Shown here: piece after piece, positions 33,140 to 44,555 of the stretch
Numbering within the stretch: the stretch's first letter is position 1
Layout of the letters: the number at the start of each line of letters is the position of its first letter
DNA from: Tremella fuciformis
Lineage: Eukaryota; Basidiomycota; Tremellomycetes; Tremellales; Tremellaceae
NCBI GenBank assembly: GCA_032768795.1
Contig: CP136493.1
Location: 310,001 to 374,000 of the forward strand
Direction of reading: 5' to 3'
Length of the DNA: 64,000 nucleotides
Program-made: the position numbers and the translations under genes
The notes under the pieces: generated by a model
What the model was told of the DNA's origin: nothing
Database searches by the model: none
What the model saw: the letters and a program-made list of their open reading frames with translations, nothing else

Positions 33140-33574
33140 TGTCACGACGGCCACGCCCTCGACGACCTACGCACGTGACCGACACCTGTCACGTGGCCGA
33201 CACGTGACCTACCTCGGGCTGGAGAACCTCGACGAGGGAGTAGACGTTGAATGAACGCGCGACGACGGGAAGCAGGCGCAGAGTCATATAGGATGCCCCG
33301 GGCGCCCGTCGTAGTTCTTCAGCACTCTCTGATTGAGTCTCATGGATCATCATTGACGATCTCACTCTCTCCGTGGCACGCAGTGTGGCTGAGTCACACT
33401 CACGCTGTATCCTCGACGACCTTGTTACCTCGACGACCTTGTAACCTCGACGAGGATCCAACCTCGACGAGGATCCCACCTCGACATCCTCGTTTCTACC
33501 CCTTTATCCTTTATCCTTGACTCTGATATTGTGCGAGAGGGCCTCTGCCAACGGGAGAGCGCAGCATCGTGACA
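33140..33574 (+). repeat. 5' LTR (435 bp) of the gypsy element
   Basis: Terminal inverted octamers TGTCACGA and TCGTGACA. Contains several CCTCGACGA repeats near the middle-right. A solo copy of identical length with a perfect TSD lies at 47,025-47,459 on the minus strand. Confidence 0.9.
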
Positions 33575-33736
33575 GTATCAGAGAGTGCTACTACCTCTTC
33601 GCACAACCACGCATACCCGGGGCATATGCCCACCGAGACTTGACGTTCGACATCACTCAACCCAAACCACGAGCACCAAGCTTTACCACAGTCCCTTCGA
33701 CTTCCTCCTGCTAGCCGGTCTAGCACACCCAACAAC

Positions 33737-34705
33737 ATGGCGGATCAGGCTTCCCTCGCTCAGATCCTGCAACAACTCGTTGCCATCGAGGCTCGTCGAG
33801 CCAATTCACCCACTCCCTCGACCAACGCATCATCGAGCGAGCCCAAGGCCAACCCGCCCGACACTTTCGATGACTCTAAGCCGGAGAAACTCGAAGGATT
33901 CCTCATGCAATGCAACATCGTCTTTCGCCTACAGCCTTCGAAGTTTACAGAGGAGTCCAAAGTCATCTACGCCATCTCCTTCCTTAGGGGCTTCGTTCAA
34001 GACGCTATCCAGCCTCTCGCGTCGGGAGAAGAACTTGACGAGAAGATCAGTAGCTTTCAGAGGCTATCGAGATACTTGAGGGACAACTTCGGGGATCCCG
34101 ACATCAAGGGCACCGCTCAGAGGCGATACTTCGACTTGAAGCAGACCGGATCAGCGGCAGAGTACTTCGCGAAGCTTAGGGAGTACCTGGCGGTCTTGGG
34201 ATGGGAAGCCAACGAGCAAGCTAGAGCTAGGGCGCTTGAAGGCCTCTCAGACAATCTTCGAGACGAGGTTGCTTGGACCACAGTGGAGCTGGAGACCTTC
34301 GGAGAGCTTCAGTCCTATGTCATCAAGTTGGACAACCGGCTCAGAGCAAGGGAGGCCGAGAAAAAGGCCGAGGTCAAGCGGTACGAAGAAGCTCGACGAC
34401 GGCCAGCCACGACTACCCAGGGGCAAGTTCCTCCCCCTGCCTCGTCGACCTACCGCCCTCTCCCGCCAATCCCGTCGGCGCGCCCTTCACCAGCCCCTAG
34501 TGGCCCGCTTGGTTACAGGCCAACGCCTCCTGGAGGACTCGACCCAGCGGAACGCCAGAGGAGGAACGAGCAGCGTCTCTGCTACCGTTGCGGCGGGGTC
34601 GGACACTTCGCCAATGCCTGTGTTCCCGGGCAACGACCTCCCGTTCCTCGAGGCAGCCCTGCACCCGGCCGACCTATCGTCAAGCAGGAGGACCCAAAAG
34701 CTTGA
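33737..34705 (+). CDS. Gag polyprotein, 322 aa, gypsy (435-bp LTR family)
   Basis: The ATG at 33,737 opens an uninterrupted frame. Residues about 40-190 match the retrotransposon Gag helical domain (PPDTFDDSKPEKLEGFLMQC, then a YFAKLREYLAVLGW segment). A Pro-rich linker follows, and a CCHC zinc knuckle CYRCGGVGHFANAC at about 286-299 binds RNA. The frame stops at 34,703-34,705. Two codons before the stop, CCCAAAA in the correct phase could shift ribosomes by -1 into the pol frame. Gag is the only intact frame of this element. Confidence 0.85.
   Translation: MADQASLAQILQQLVAIEARRANSPTPSTNASSSEPKANPPDTFDDSKPEKLEGFLMQCNIVFRLQPSKFTEESKVIYAISFLRGFVQDAIQPLASGEELDEKISSFQRLSRYLRDNFGDPDIKGTAQRRYFDLKQTGSAAEYFAKLREYLAVLGWEANEQARARALEGLSDNLRDEVAWTTVELETFGELQSYVIKLDNRLRAREAEKKAEVKRYEEARRRPATTTQGQVPPPASSTYRPLPPIPSARPSPAPSGPLGYRPTPPGGLDPAERQRRNEQRLCYRCGGVGHFANACVPGQRPPVPRGSPAPGRPIVKQEDPKA
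34693..34699 (+). promoter_or_regulatory. Candidate -1 frameshift heptamer CCCAAAA
   Basis: In the gag frame it reads C CCA AAA, the canonical X XXY YYZ arrangement, four bases before the gag TGA. A -1 shift leads into the pol frame, which however meets a TGA at 34,723. Confidence 0.5.
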
Positions 34706-37650
34706 GGGACGCTGAGAACATATGAGAGGTCCAGCGGCCCCATCAAGACATCCTCTCGGCCACCTCCCCTCCCCATTCACCTCCCAACCCCCCTGTATCA
34801 CAATCACCTTTAATCCCGAACCTCGACGAAGAAGCGAAAGATGAGAAGGCACTGGTTGCCACGGACGGAATAGCTAGTGATGAGGAGGCATGCATTCGTG
34901 GTGAGGTTTGCTGTTTAGGCAGAGAGCAGGCTGTCGTGTCAGGAAGCGTCAATCAAGTCGACGGGGTGAAGGTGCTGCTCGACACCGGGGCCACTGGTAA
35001 CTTCGTCGACTCTGTGTTCGTTGAACGGCATCACATCCCCTGTTACCCACTCCCTCGACCCCGGCAACTCCTCCTCTTTGACGGTAAACCAAGCTCAGCA
35101 GGACAAGTAGAAAAGGGAGTGACGGGAACAGTAAGAGTCCTAGGCGGTGAAGGAAGGGAAGAGTTAGGTGTGACAACGTTGGCAGGAGCGGACGTGGTGT
35201 TGGGATATGACTGGATGAAGGAGAACGGTGTGATATTGGATGCTGGAAGGAAGAAAGCGACAAGGAAGAGGACAGGCGGGAAGAAGACGGATCAGGAGGA
35301 CGGACCACAGAACCTCGACGAGGTTTCGTGACTATCAGGAACATTGGAGACTAAGGCGGAAAGGCGACAAGGTAAACGAAGGAGCAGGCGATCGAAGGCG
35401 AACAGCATTGAACTCCCATTCAACCAATGGGAGCAGAACCAGGGAAATACGGTCGAGCTATGCGGCACAGTGACCGAGGAGTTGAGCGAGAAAGAGGCAT
35501 ACATCGACGTCCTACCCGACTATGACGAGTACGAACTCAGCCCAGAGGAGGAAGCAGCTGTGCAACATCTTGTCCCGGAGCGGAATCACGAATACCTCGA
35601 GGTCTTCCATCCTCGACGAGGGGTAGAGACGCTTGCTCCAAGTAGAGAATACGACCTACGCATCACGCTTAAACCTGGAGCCGACCTACGAGTGGCCCCG
35701 CTGTATAGCTTGAACCCAGATCAGATGGATGCACTCGACAAGCTGCTGGATCGAGAGAGAAAGGCTGGAAGGATTCGACCATCGAACTCGCCCTATGGCT
35801 CACCAAGCTTCTTCGTACCAAAGAAAGCCCAAGGAGAACTGAGAATGGTTGTCGACTATCGCAAGCTCAACGAGATGACGGTACCGGATGCATACCCGCT
35901 ACCCCTGATATCCCAAGTGACCGACGACCTGGCCAAGTCGAGATACTACACGAAGCTCGACTTGCCGGGAGCATACCAGTGGCTCCGGATGGCTCCTGGA
36001 CATGAGAAGTTCACAGCATTCCGTACCCCTCGAGGAATGTTCGAGTCACTGGTGGTGCGAGACGGACTTCGGAACGCGCCGAGCGTGTTCCAACACTTCT
36101 TGAACGAAGTCCTGCACGAATTCCTGGGAAAAGGGGTCATCATCTACATCGACGACATTCTCATCCATGCGGAGAACCTCGAGGAACTTAGGAGATTGAC
36201 TAAGGCGGTGCTGGAGGCGTTGCGGAATGCTGGGCTGTTTGTGAAGGCGTCTAAGTCGGAGTTCGAGCAGACTAAGGTGAAGTTCTTGGGCTTCATCATC
36301 TCGCACGAGGGCGTCGAGGCTGACAGTGGGTATGTCGAGGGTGTTCGCAATTTCCCTACCCCTCGAAACCTACACGAAACTCGACGGTTCCTCGGTCTTG
36401 CGAGCTATTACTGACGCTTCGTACCGCAATTCTCCAAGCTTGCTGGGCCTCTCTCGCACCTCACAAGGAAGGATATCGACTTCGATTGGGGAGATGGACA
36501 GCAGTGGGCGTTCGAGGAGATCAAGAGGCGAATGAGCGAGGCACCAGTGATCGCTCACTTCAACCCGACGTTCGAGACTATCATCCAGACAGACACCTCG
36601 GTCTATGGATGGGGGTTCATCATTTTGCAGGTGAACTCCTTGACAGGACAAGAGCACCCTGTTGCAGTCAAGTCGGGAGCCTTCTCAGGAGCGGAGCTCA
36701 ACTACACCACCACGGAGAAAGAGTTCCTTGCAATTGTTATGGCCTTTAAGCGACGTCGGCACCTCCTTCTGCAGGTTACCTTGACGATCTTGACCGACCA
36801 TCTCAACCTCACATACTGGATGGAGCCACAGAAACTCAGCCCTCGAGTTGCAAGATGGGTGGATACCCTGGCTGGCTTCTCATACAAGATCGTCTACCGA
36901 CCAGGAACCAAGGCAGCCTACCTGGATGCATTATCGAGAAGAGCCGACTACATTCCACAGGGCAAGAACGCAGAACCAGAGCTAGTCCAAGCCCTGCCAA
37001 GCTTTGACAAGGAGAGTACGGTCACATCCAATCTGAGCTACATGCCGCGGTTGCTGGTGGAAGACAAGGAAGGAGGAGATGACGAGGAAAGAGGAGAAGA
37101 CGAGGAAGGAGAACTGAGGGGATTGTCTCGAGGAGAATTGAAGGAAGGGCAACGCGGAGATGAGGACTTGAAGGACACATTGGAGGAGATTGGAGAGCCA
37201 AGAGGGGAGAAGAACATCACAAAAGAGGAGAACCCAAAGGCATGGTCACTGGCAAAGAGACTGGGCCTCGACGAGGCAAGCAAGATCAAGTTTGACAATG
37301 ATGGTCTACTCAGGATAAATGGTCGACTCTACATCCCGGACATCAAGCAGGCAAGAGTTAAGGTCATGCGGGATCACCACGAGGGGCAATTGGCTGGACA
37401 TCCCGGAGTTGCAAAGATGCTGGAGCTGGTTAGGAGGGAGGACTGTTGGTTAGAGCTAAGGCGGGACGTGGAGAAGTATGTGCGAGGATGCGCAGTATGT
37501 CAGCGGTGCAAACCGGTGCGTCAGCGTCCCCATGGACTGTTACACAGCCTGGAGATAGCTGACAGACCATGCTCCTCGATTTCCATGGACTTCATCGAGG
37601 AGCTTCCGGCCAGCTCGGGCTTCAACTTGATCCTTGTCCGACGGAAATAG
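34706..37650 (+). pseudogene. Pol of the gypsy element: protease, RT, RNase H, truncated integrase
   Basis: One frame carries aspartic protease (LLDTGATGNFVD, about 34,975), reverse transcriptase with YIDDILI (about 36,145), RNase H (IQTDTSVYGWGF) and the start of integrase: a HHCC zinc finger (GHPGVAKM through CAVCQRC) and the first catalytic Asp in SMDFIEELP. TGA codons at 34,723, 35,329 and 36,412 interrupt it. The third stands where the family has Arg in the YY-R-F motif. The integrase frame ends at 37,648-37,650 before the second catalytic Asp, so the catalytic core is gone. No chromodomain is seen. Confidence 0.85.
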
Positions 37651-38467
37651 GTAGTACGCTCACATGAGCTTGACTCAGCCTCGAGTAGCCTCGTCGAGGC
37701 ACACACATCCTCGACGAGGTTGTGCCTCGACGAGGTTCATCCTCGACGAGGCAGGGGAAGCTGCCACAACGATAACTCCGCATATAACGCCGACACCCTC
37801 GACGACCTTGTAGAATGCCGCCGCCTGTTGCCCTCCTCATCACTCATAGCAAGTGCTGAGCGGGCAACAGGTAAGTCCGAATGCATCACTCATAGCAAGT
37901 GCTGAGCGGGCAACAGGTGACCGGAATCCCATTGCCTCAGAGCTAAGATTCCGTCGTTACTGACCCGTCTGAGTCAGAAGATGCCTCGTCTATAGTTGCC
38001 GTAGGGGTTGTAGAAGACGGATAGGACAGCGCGTTGTCTAGAGAACTGCTGTCGAAGAGGATGTAAGGAGATGGACGGGGCGAGCTTGTGGTAAAGGTGG
38101 ATGCGTCGAGTGTCCTTGGGCTTGAGAGGTGTAGCCAAGGCATAAGGCGTGAGTTGAAGATGATGATAGTGGGGAAGAGAGCGCTGACGCCCTCTCCCCC
38201 CTCTGTTTATGTCGTTTTTGAGCACCCCGCAACATGGCGACGCCCTCGAGCAACACGAGGCTACCTCGACGACGGATTGGCAGTCCTTTCTCCGTTTCCT
38301 TGACGACCGCTCGACGACTTGTCGCCAGAGTTTCGCTTCCGTTACAAGCGACGTCATTTGACTGCTGTCTCGACTCTTGGATCGGCAATGCGGGTGTGTT
38401 CGACGAGGACGAGGGAGAAGGCTGGAGTGGATGGAGATAGCGCGTGTCTTGCAGGAGCTCGACTTCA
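37651..38467 (+). other. Scrambled 3' section of the gypsy element
   Basis: The segment replaces the rest of integrase. It contains a cluster of CCTCGACGAGG palindromes (about 37,685-37,755) and a 28-bp direct repeat (CATCACTCATAGCAAGTGCTG, 37,839 and 37,882). From about 38,230 a short Gag-free coding-like stretch leads to the purine tract. Confidence 0.5.
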
Positions 38468-38480
38468 AAGGTGGGCAGAG
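38468..38480 (+). other. Polypurine tract before the 3' LTR
   Basis: AAGGTGGGCAGAG directly precedes the LTR start at 38,481, the position and composition of a plus-strand primer site. Confidence 0.55.
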
Positions 38481-38915
38481 TGTCACGACGGCCACGCCCT
38501 CGACGACCTACGCACGTGACCGACACCTCTCACGTGCCCGACACGTGACCTACCTCGGGCTGGAGAACCTCGACGAGGGAGTAGACGTTGGATGAACGCG
38601 CGACGACGGGAAGCAGGCGCAGAGTCATATAGGATGCCCCGGGCGCCCGTCGTAGTTCTTCAGCACTCTCTGATTGAGTCTCATAGATCATCATTGACGA
38701 TCTCACTCTCTCCGTGGCACGCAGCGTGGCTGAGTCGCACTCACGCTGTATCCTCGACGACCTTGTTACCTCGACGACCTTGTAACCTCGACGAGGATCC
38801 AACCTCGACGAGGATCCTACCTCGACAACCTCGTTTCTACCCCTTTATCCTTTATCCTTGACTCTGATATTGTGCGAGAGGGCCTCTGCCAACGGGAGAG
38901 CGCAGCATCGTGACA
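38481..38915 (+). repeat. 3' LTR (435 bp) of the gypsy element
   Basis: Same length and termini as the 5' LTR, with a handful of substitutions between them (for example near 38,530 and 38,824), so the element is not recent. Confidence 0.9.
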
Positions 38916-39159
38916 GCTAAGAACGGTCTACGGGTGAGGACTTGTATATATATCATCCGTGCTCTCCTCTGCACCGCCTTGGGCTTTCTCCTTGAAACAC
39001 CATCGACGAGGCTCGAGCTCTAGAGTCGTCGAGGCTACTCCAGCGTCGTCGAAGCTACTCGAGGATCGACGATAGGCTCACGGGTTTGACGGGCGTGCTG
39101 GGCTGGAACGAGACTTGTAGGCGTGCGCTGGTGATCATGGAGGCATGGCCGACGTGACA
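38916..39159. repeat. Family A LTR remainder
   Basis: Matches 1134-1378 and ends CGACGTGACA. The gypsy 3' LTR joins it at the GCTAA of its GGTGCTAAGGACGG motif. Confidence 0.7.
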
Positions 39160-39430
39160 AAAAGCAATGTCAAACGAACTACAGGGTTTATATAGTCTAC
39201 GTAGAGAAAACTACCCATATCCCTGATATAGGTTTGCCTGAAATCTCTATGTAGGTGTGTCTCTGCTCCTGCCCTTGGGATATATATTCTCTATGTACGA
39301 TAGAGAATAGGACAAAATAGATAGAAAGATATATGAATAGACAGGGAGATATGAGAAATAGCTATATCCACTAGCGCTGGATAGGGCAAATATGGGTCTG
39401 CTTAGGTTATTGGGTGTGCGGTTCATGACA
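39160..39430 (-). repeat. Family D LTR remainder
   Basis: Matches the reverse complement of the promoter half of 2025-2547 (ACTACAGGGTTTATATAGTC) and ends TTCATGACA. The other half was displaced by the family A LTR, so three LTR families are nested here. Confidence 0.7.
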
Positions 39431-39950
39431 CATGCTCACCGCCAAGCTATAATAGACCCCTTCACGCACACTCGAAAAGTGCTTGCTGCATCTGGCAATC
39501 TCAGTAATAGGAGTGATGGAGTCACAATGCTGCGCTCTCACGACATGTTACAACTTGACTAACAGGCATTGAGTTCCACAAATGAACCAAAGCAGCAGCG
39601 ACAACAAGTGGCAATTCTGCACACGATCCTTCTCAAGTCGACATGGTTGTCAAGGGCACCTAAAAGCATCAACAGTAGTCTGAAGGGTTATGTAGCTGTG
39701 ATGAAGTCTTGCTGAGTAAAGTGCAGTTAAGTACAACATAAATGCGCAAAATTGGCTTCCATGTCGCCCATAAATGGGGGGGTGGGAGAAGGCCGTGAAT
39801 CTTTGGCGTCGCACGGCGCTCCTCTGCTAGTGCATAGAGTATCCTTGGTCGATGCTGCATGCTGCATGTGCTCCCCAGACGTTTACGGTCTCGTTGTGCT
39901 GGGGATCACTTCCTGCGCGGCAAGCCACCATCCATCTCATCATACCGGTC
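39431..39950. other. Unassigned sequence upstream of the zinc-cluster gene
   Basis: AT-rich to about 39,740 with no conserved frame. The last 200 bases probably hold the promoter of the gene starting at 39,951. Confidence 0.4.
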
Positions 39951-41765
39951 ATGAGGGTCAGCACGCTGCGGCACACGACGCGCCGCGATCGGGCCGACTT
40001 GTACGACAATGACGGTGACCATGAGTTTGAGGAGGACGAGGACAAGGAGGACGAGGATTGCTTGCCCCGCGGAGAGGGGGAGGGTCAAGGGGTACACCTC
40101 GCCGCTCAAACATTAGTCTCGCTGTCCGTCGATCCATCTCCTAGGTCCACCTCGACCATCTCGGGCCATGGAGAATCCCATCGACCCCATCGACACCCGC
40201 TGCAGCCCAGACGCGAGATGCTTTCTTCCCCGGCCTCACGCTCGCGTTCGCCATCGTTCACACCTGATCCCAACTCGTCGACATGCACTCCACTCTGTCG
40301 GTTCTTGACCGATAATCTGACGCGCGCTGACTGGCAGCCATATCGCCGAGGTTGTATCGCGTGAACCATGCTCCGCCTCCGATCAACGCGGCGAGACGAA
40401 AAGGCGCCGCAAGAGACGGTGCAAAGATCGAGCGAGAGGTAGGTACGCTCCCCAATCGTCTTCGTCTTGACCAACCCTGCCCCGGAGACTCTTGACAGGC
40501 AAGGTCAATCGCTGACTTTGGTCTAGAGAAGCCTTCTTCAGTCTCCCGACGATCATCTCGAACTTCATCCCTCGGAAGCGTGCAGACGGTGTCACGATGC
40601 CGGATGGCGCTGCCTCATCGTCAAGAGTCCATTTCACGCCATGCAGAGCTGTCAGACGTGCGGACGCGCAGCCTGTGACTTGAAGCGACGATGGCCGGGG
40701 CTCGTGCAGCATCCGGGCCTGGCCGCTCTGGACCAAGCGGCGGTGCGTGGTACAGGCAGCTTGACATCGGAGGGCTCGGGCGGAGAGATGCTGCCGCGGT
40801 TGACAGAGGGAGGTGACAACAGCCGCGCCCCCTTGCAGAAGGTGGGCAGGAAGCGGAAAGCGGTGCATGTGGACAACGCTACCCCGCTCGAGACCAGTCC
40901 GACTCGGACCGGCGGCTCCCCCGACAGTGTCGGGTCGCGGTGCGAATCGCGGTCCACTCTTTCGCCAACGCCAGCTTCCTTTTACAACCACGATGATACC
41001 ACAGTGTCGCTGCCTCTGCCTACTGCCGCCCGACACCACGCGACTGCTAGCAGCGAGTCTGCAGGGGACAAGCCATCCGGTGATCCGGTGGGAGAAGCGA
41101 ATTCAGCAAACAACACGACGCCAAGCTACACCCTTCCTCCACTCCGGACCGATGAAATTCGTCTTCCCTCACCCTTCGGTGATACAGCAGATAGACCGCC
41201 AACATCCCACCGATGTCTTTCCACTCGGTCTCTCGCCGCCACGATCACTGGCTCAGGCACACCTTGCGCATCCAAAGCCAGTGAGCACGAAAATACCTGG
41301 CTCGATGCACTGCTTGCCGATCTACCGCGTTCGAAAAGATGGAACCGTCCGGCTGCTCCAGTGCTCACCGAGGCAGACTGCCAAAAGGCTTACGAGGAGG
41401 GCGATGTCTTGACATACGCAGCGATCGTGTGGAATAGTCTTCCCTCATCTTTCGTTGATAAGGCAGATAGACCGCCAACATCCCACCGATGTCCATCCGA
41501 TACGAATACCCCTTCCACTCGGTCCCTCGCCGCCACGATCACTGGCTCAGAGACACCTTGCGCATCCAAAGCCAGTGAGCCCAAATATACTTGGCTCGAT
41601 GCACTGCTTGCCGATCTACCGCGCTCGAAAAGATGGAACAGACCGGCTGCTCCAGTGCCAACCCAGGCAGACTGCCAAAAGGCTTACGAGGAGGGCGATG
41701 TCTTGACTTACGCAGCGATCGTGCGGAAGTGGCGATGTGGGAGAAGTGACGGGCTTGGAGGATAA
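39951..41765 (+). CDS. Zn(II)2Cys6-like protein with 92-aa tandem repeat, about 561 aa, three exons
   Basis: Proposed exons 39951-40296, 40338-40438 and 40527-41765 close in phase (1686 nt). The second intron (GTAGGT..TAG) is firm; the first has a weak GTCGGT donor. The N-terminus is acidic (EFEEDEDKEDED). Residues 168-199 form CX2CX6CX12CX2CX4C, close to the fungal binuclear zinc cluster (last spacing usually 6-8), implying DNA binding. The C-terminal half has two copies, 276 bp apart and in frame, of a block containing TWLDALLADLPRSKRW and DCQKAYEEGDVLTYAAIV, a Leu/Asp-rich motif that could be an activation or interaction region. Transcription regulator is inferred. Confidence 0.65.
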
Positions 41766-41986
41766 ATGGTCAGCGAAGGTACGCCCAGAAGCGCCATTCC
41801 ATTCACTCTGTGAGTAGACTTCTCCGTCGACCCCTCATACGCGACCGGCGAGACGAAATGTCGCCACACCGATTCCCACCCTCCTCCGAAGAACTGGTCC
41901 GTAGCTGACGCACAGTGAGCAGCAAGCTCATCGAGGAGGATGACGCCTTGATTCTTGGATTCTATCTCGAACCCTTGCCGCCCTAA
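41766..41986. other. 3' flank of the zinc-cluster gene
   Basis: No recognisable feature. A minus-strand frame crosses it but has no conserved motif. Confidence 0.35.
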
Positions 41987-43345
41987 TGTTGATAATAAGC
42001 ACCGTGAATGCCTCATAGCCGTCGGAATAAGACAACGATCATGCTGCGGCGCACAGACTGCGTCGATTCGGCGTCAGGAGGGTGAATGAATAGTTACCCA
42101 CGCCCATTTCGTAGAGTAACAGATTAAAAGTCCCAAGACCCAGCCGAGCTATCGAGAGCTCGGTGGAGATGATCGCTCGAGCCGTCGCCGTCAGCTGGGA
42201 CGCTCTGGAAGCCATTGGATCGTAACATTGACGCAATCCCGAAGCTATCGCACGACGACCCTTCATCATACACGCCGTGGCGAGCAGCTGTCGTGATTGC
42301 CTTGCAGCTAGCAGACTGCTAGGATGCCCGCCGCCTTGGGGCTCGATCTCGAGCCAGGGCGGACCGTCATTACGACGGAACATCGAGTCGGCGCTGGATC
42401 CGTCGTGCCGACGATCCTGCTTGAAGGGGGCGGCCTCACAGGCTGCCAGGCTCGATCGACATCGAGAATCTGCTCGCACCCGTCGACATGCGGCGTTATT
42501 GCGACAGGCTGCACCAAGTGGATCTGCTCGAGAACCAGCGCATCGTGCAGTCAAGGCTGTGGACGATGGGCCTACGCGGTGACGCCTCCGCGGATGACAT
42601 GAGCGCTCATTCATGTAGAGACGTTCCCGAAGGCTATCGCGGACGGCAAGCGCGTCGGGAACGTTCTGAGCGACGGCGAGAGCGCGCAGAGCTTCCTGTC
42701 GACGATCCTGGATTCCGCCCTCAACATCGTCCGGGCTGAGTTAGCCCCCATCGCCAAGAGTCAGCAGACGTGGTCTGTTCTCCTGTCCAAGTACTTGGCA
42801 GAGGCAGCGCGGCGACGGGCTAAGCCGCCGTCGTCGCACGGACGACATGGCCGGTTCGACCAGAACGGCCTGATCGAGAGGAACAACGGAGACGCCGTCA
42901 TGATAGCGGAGCGTCGTCGCGGCAAGGCTAAGGAGAATGACGAGTGCTGGCGATGCGGTCACATGGGTCCTTGGGAGCTCGACTGCAAGGCTACACGTCA
43001 GTGCAAGACTCGTAGGGACCGCAGGGACCAACAGGGACGTCATCGCGATGAGCAGAGCGACATTGAGGATGACAATGAGAGCTCTGATGACGAGCGCTCG
43101 GTCGCAAACAAGGACAAACGGCCCACCAAGGACAAGCGCATCACCATCCCGTCGAAAGCAAGCACAGGGCGGCTCGCCGCAGCCTGCGCGATGGACGCCT
43201 GGATCGGTCTCTCTCACCGTCGGCACCACCGAATGGGCTGATCTCCTCGGCAACCCATGGGCTGCGAGCAAGGCCGTTGTCACCGCTGCCGAGAGGATCG
43301 AGATCACAGAGACCGAGGAGACCGCCTGTTGCGAGTATTGAGCCG
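41987..43345 (+). pseudogene. Copia-type Gag-protease element, copy 3 (5' LTR and gag part)
   Basis: A short 135-bp LTR-like segment (41,987-42,121, TGTTGATAAT..GAGTAACA) is followed by GATTAAAAGTCCCAAG, as in copy 2. Gag follows in several frames: the VDMRRYCDRLHQVDLLEN helix (about 42,485) and AIADGKRVGNVLSDGESAQ (about 42,630), then a zinc-knuckle region at about 42,943 that reads CWRCGHMGPWELDC, with Pro in place of the zinc-binding His. The linker AMDAWIGL..ADLLGNPWA ends near 43,340, just before the protease. Frameshifts occur near 42,610, 42,620 and 43,210. Confidence 0.6.
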
Positions 43346-44005
43346 TGAATGGGATCGCGCACCAAGTAAATGAACCCTCTCGCTTCTCCATCATCAACCA
43401 CTCTGGGCGACTGGCAGCAGTCTGGCACCCCTCATTGTGGAAGCGACGGCCCTCACTCGTCCTCATGCACCTTCGCCTCAAAGCCAGCAACCAGCCGGTG
43501 ACCACTGAGTCCAGACCACGACCGCAACCGCCCAGAACCGCAGCCGCCCTCCCCTTTGAGTCTTTCCACCGGTATATTGCGTGCACCAACAACTTGACTA
43601 CAGTGATTGAGGAGCAGCTGAGACGACAGGAGGCTGGGGCGGGGAGGATAGATGACGGTATGATTTGCCCTTGTGTCTTGCCCACCAAAGACGATGGCAC
43701 AATTGGAGGGTGGACCAGCAGGCGGAGGACTGAGCTCCTTTTGCTCACGCACCACCCTCTCGCGCACACTGTTGACCGCAGACTGCTGTCACCCGCTTCA
43801 CCCCGCTCATCCTTCTGATGACCCTTGGCAGTAGGTCCTCACCTCCTCCCTCTTTACGCCTCGCTGATCATCAGACACCGCTCGACAAATAACCAGCTTA
43901 ACCCTTATCCCCACACCAACGATGCCCCCGACGGGGGAGAGGAGGCCCGCCAGCCCATAACTGCAGCCAACACTGCGTCTAACTCCCGCCGCCGACCAAC
44001 AAGGC
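43346..44005. other. Unassigned stretch
   Basis: A plus-strand frame (43,345-43,818) is open but has no recognisable motif. The opposite frame is equally open. No repeat boundary was found. Confidence 0.3.
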
Positions 44006-44011
44006 CCTAAC

Positions 44012-44365
44012 AATATCCTGCAGTACTTGGACACCCCCTTTGGTCTCGTGGGAGTACTTGGACCCCCCGTCCACCAATTTGTGGAAGTACTTGGACCCCC
44101 CCCCCCCCCCCCTTGAACTCGTGGGAGTACTTGGACCCCCCTCCACAAATTTGTGGGATTACTTGGACCCCCCTCCACGAACTCGCGGGAGTACTTGGAC
44201 CCGGTCCACGACCTCATGGGAGTACTTGGAAACGGTCCACAAACTTGTGGGAGTACTTGGACCTGGTCCACAAACTTGTGGAGACACCTTGCTCTTTCCA
44301 CAAAAACATTGGAGTACTTTCCACAACACCGTGGGACTACTTGCCCTTTTCCATGGATTTGTGGG
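44012..44365 (+). repeat. Tandem repeat, about 32-33 bp, with palindromic core
   Basis: About eight good and three degenerate units of GGGAGTACTTGGACC-C(n)-CCACAAA-TTTGTGG. The CCACAAA/TTTGTGG pair forms an inverted repeat within each unit (for example 44,143-44,156 and 44,238-44,251). A 17-base C run interrupts the array (44,096-44,112). It ends about 190 bp upstream of the OrsD-like gene. Confidence 0.85.
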
Positions 44366-44555
44366 AGGACTTTGGGTTTCCACGAGGGACATCTGTCCAC
44401 GAGCCTGTAGATGGTGTGCTTTCCACAGGTTCTGCATCCCCCCACCATACAGATAAGAACCCCTGAAACTCGGTCACCCCTTCACCACCTTTCATCTCTT
44501 TTTCCACCCTTTGTTTGCTACTGCTGCATACCAGATACAACAGTGATCCAGAACG

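Larger units (their letters stand above)
33140..38915 (+). mobile_element. Decayed Ty3/gypsy element with 435-bp LTRs
   Basis: 5' LTR 33,140-33,574, gag 33,737-34,705, pol remains 34,706-37,650, a scrambled 3' section, a purine tract (38,468-38,480) and 3' LTR 38,481-38,915. Each LTR is exactly 435 bp, TGTCACGA..TCGTGACA. The flanks do not match: CAACC at 33,135-33,139 and GCTAA at 38,916-38,920. The left flank is a different gypsy gag and the right flank is a family A LTR, so the two ends probably come from different insertions joined by recombination, or one flank was deleted. Confidence 0.85.

Noticed and set aside
37685..37755. CCTCGACGAGG palindromes as a possible CRISPR-like array
   Set aside because: Irregular spacing, palindromes shared with the LTR of the same element, eukaryotic context.
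43895..44010. Telomere-like TTAACCCTTA and CCCTAACA
   Set aside because: Single occurrences, no tandem array of the TTAGGG type.
44040..44456. Open frames in the 32-33 bp array
   Set aside because: Repetitive translation of the tandem repeat; all three frames are open because the unit lacks stops.
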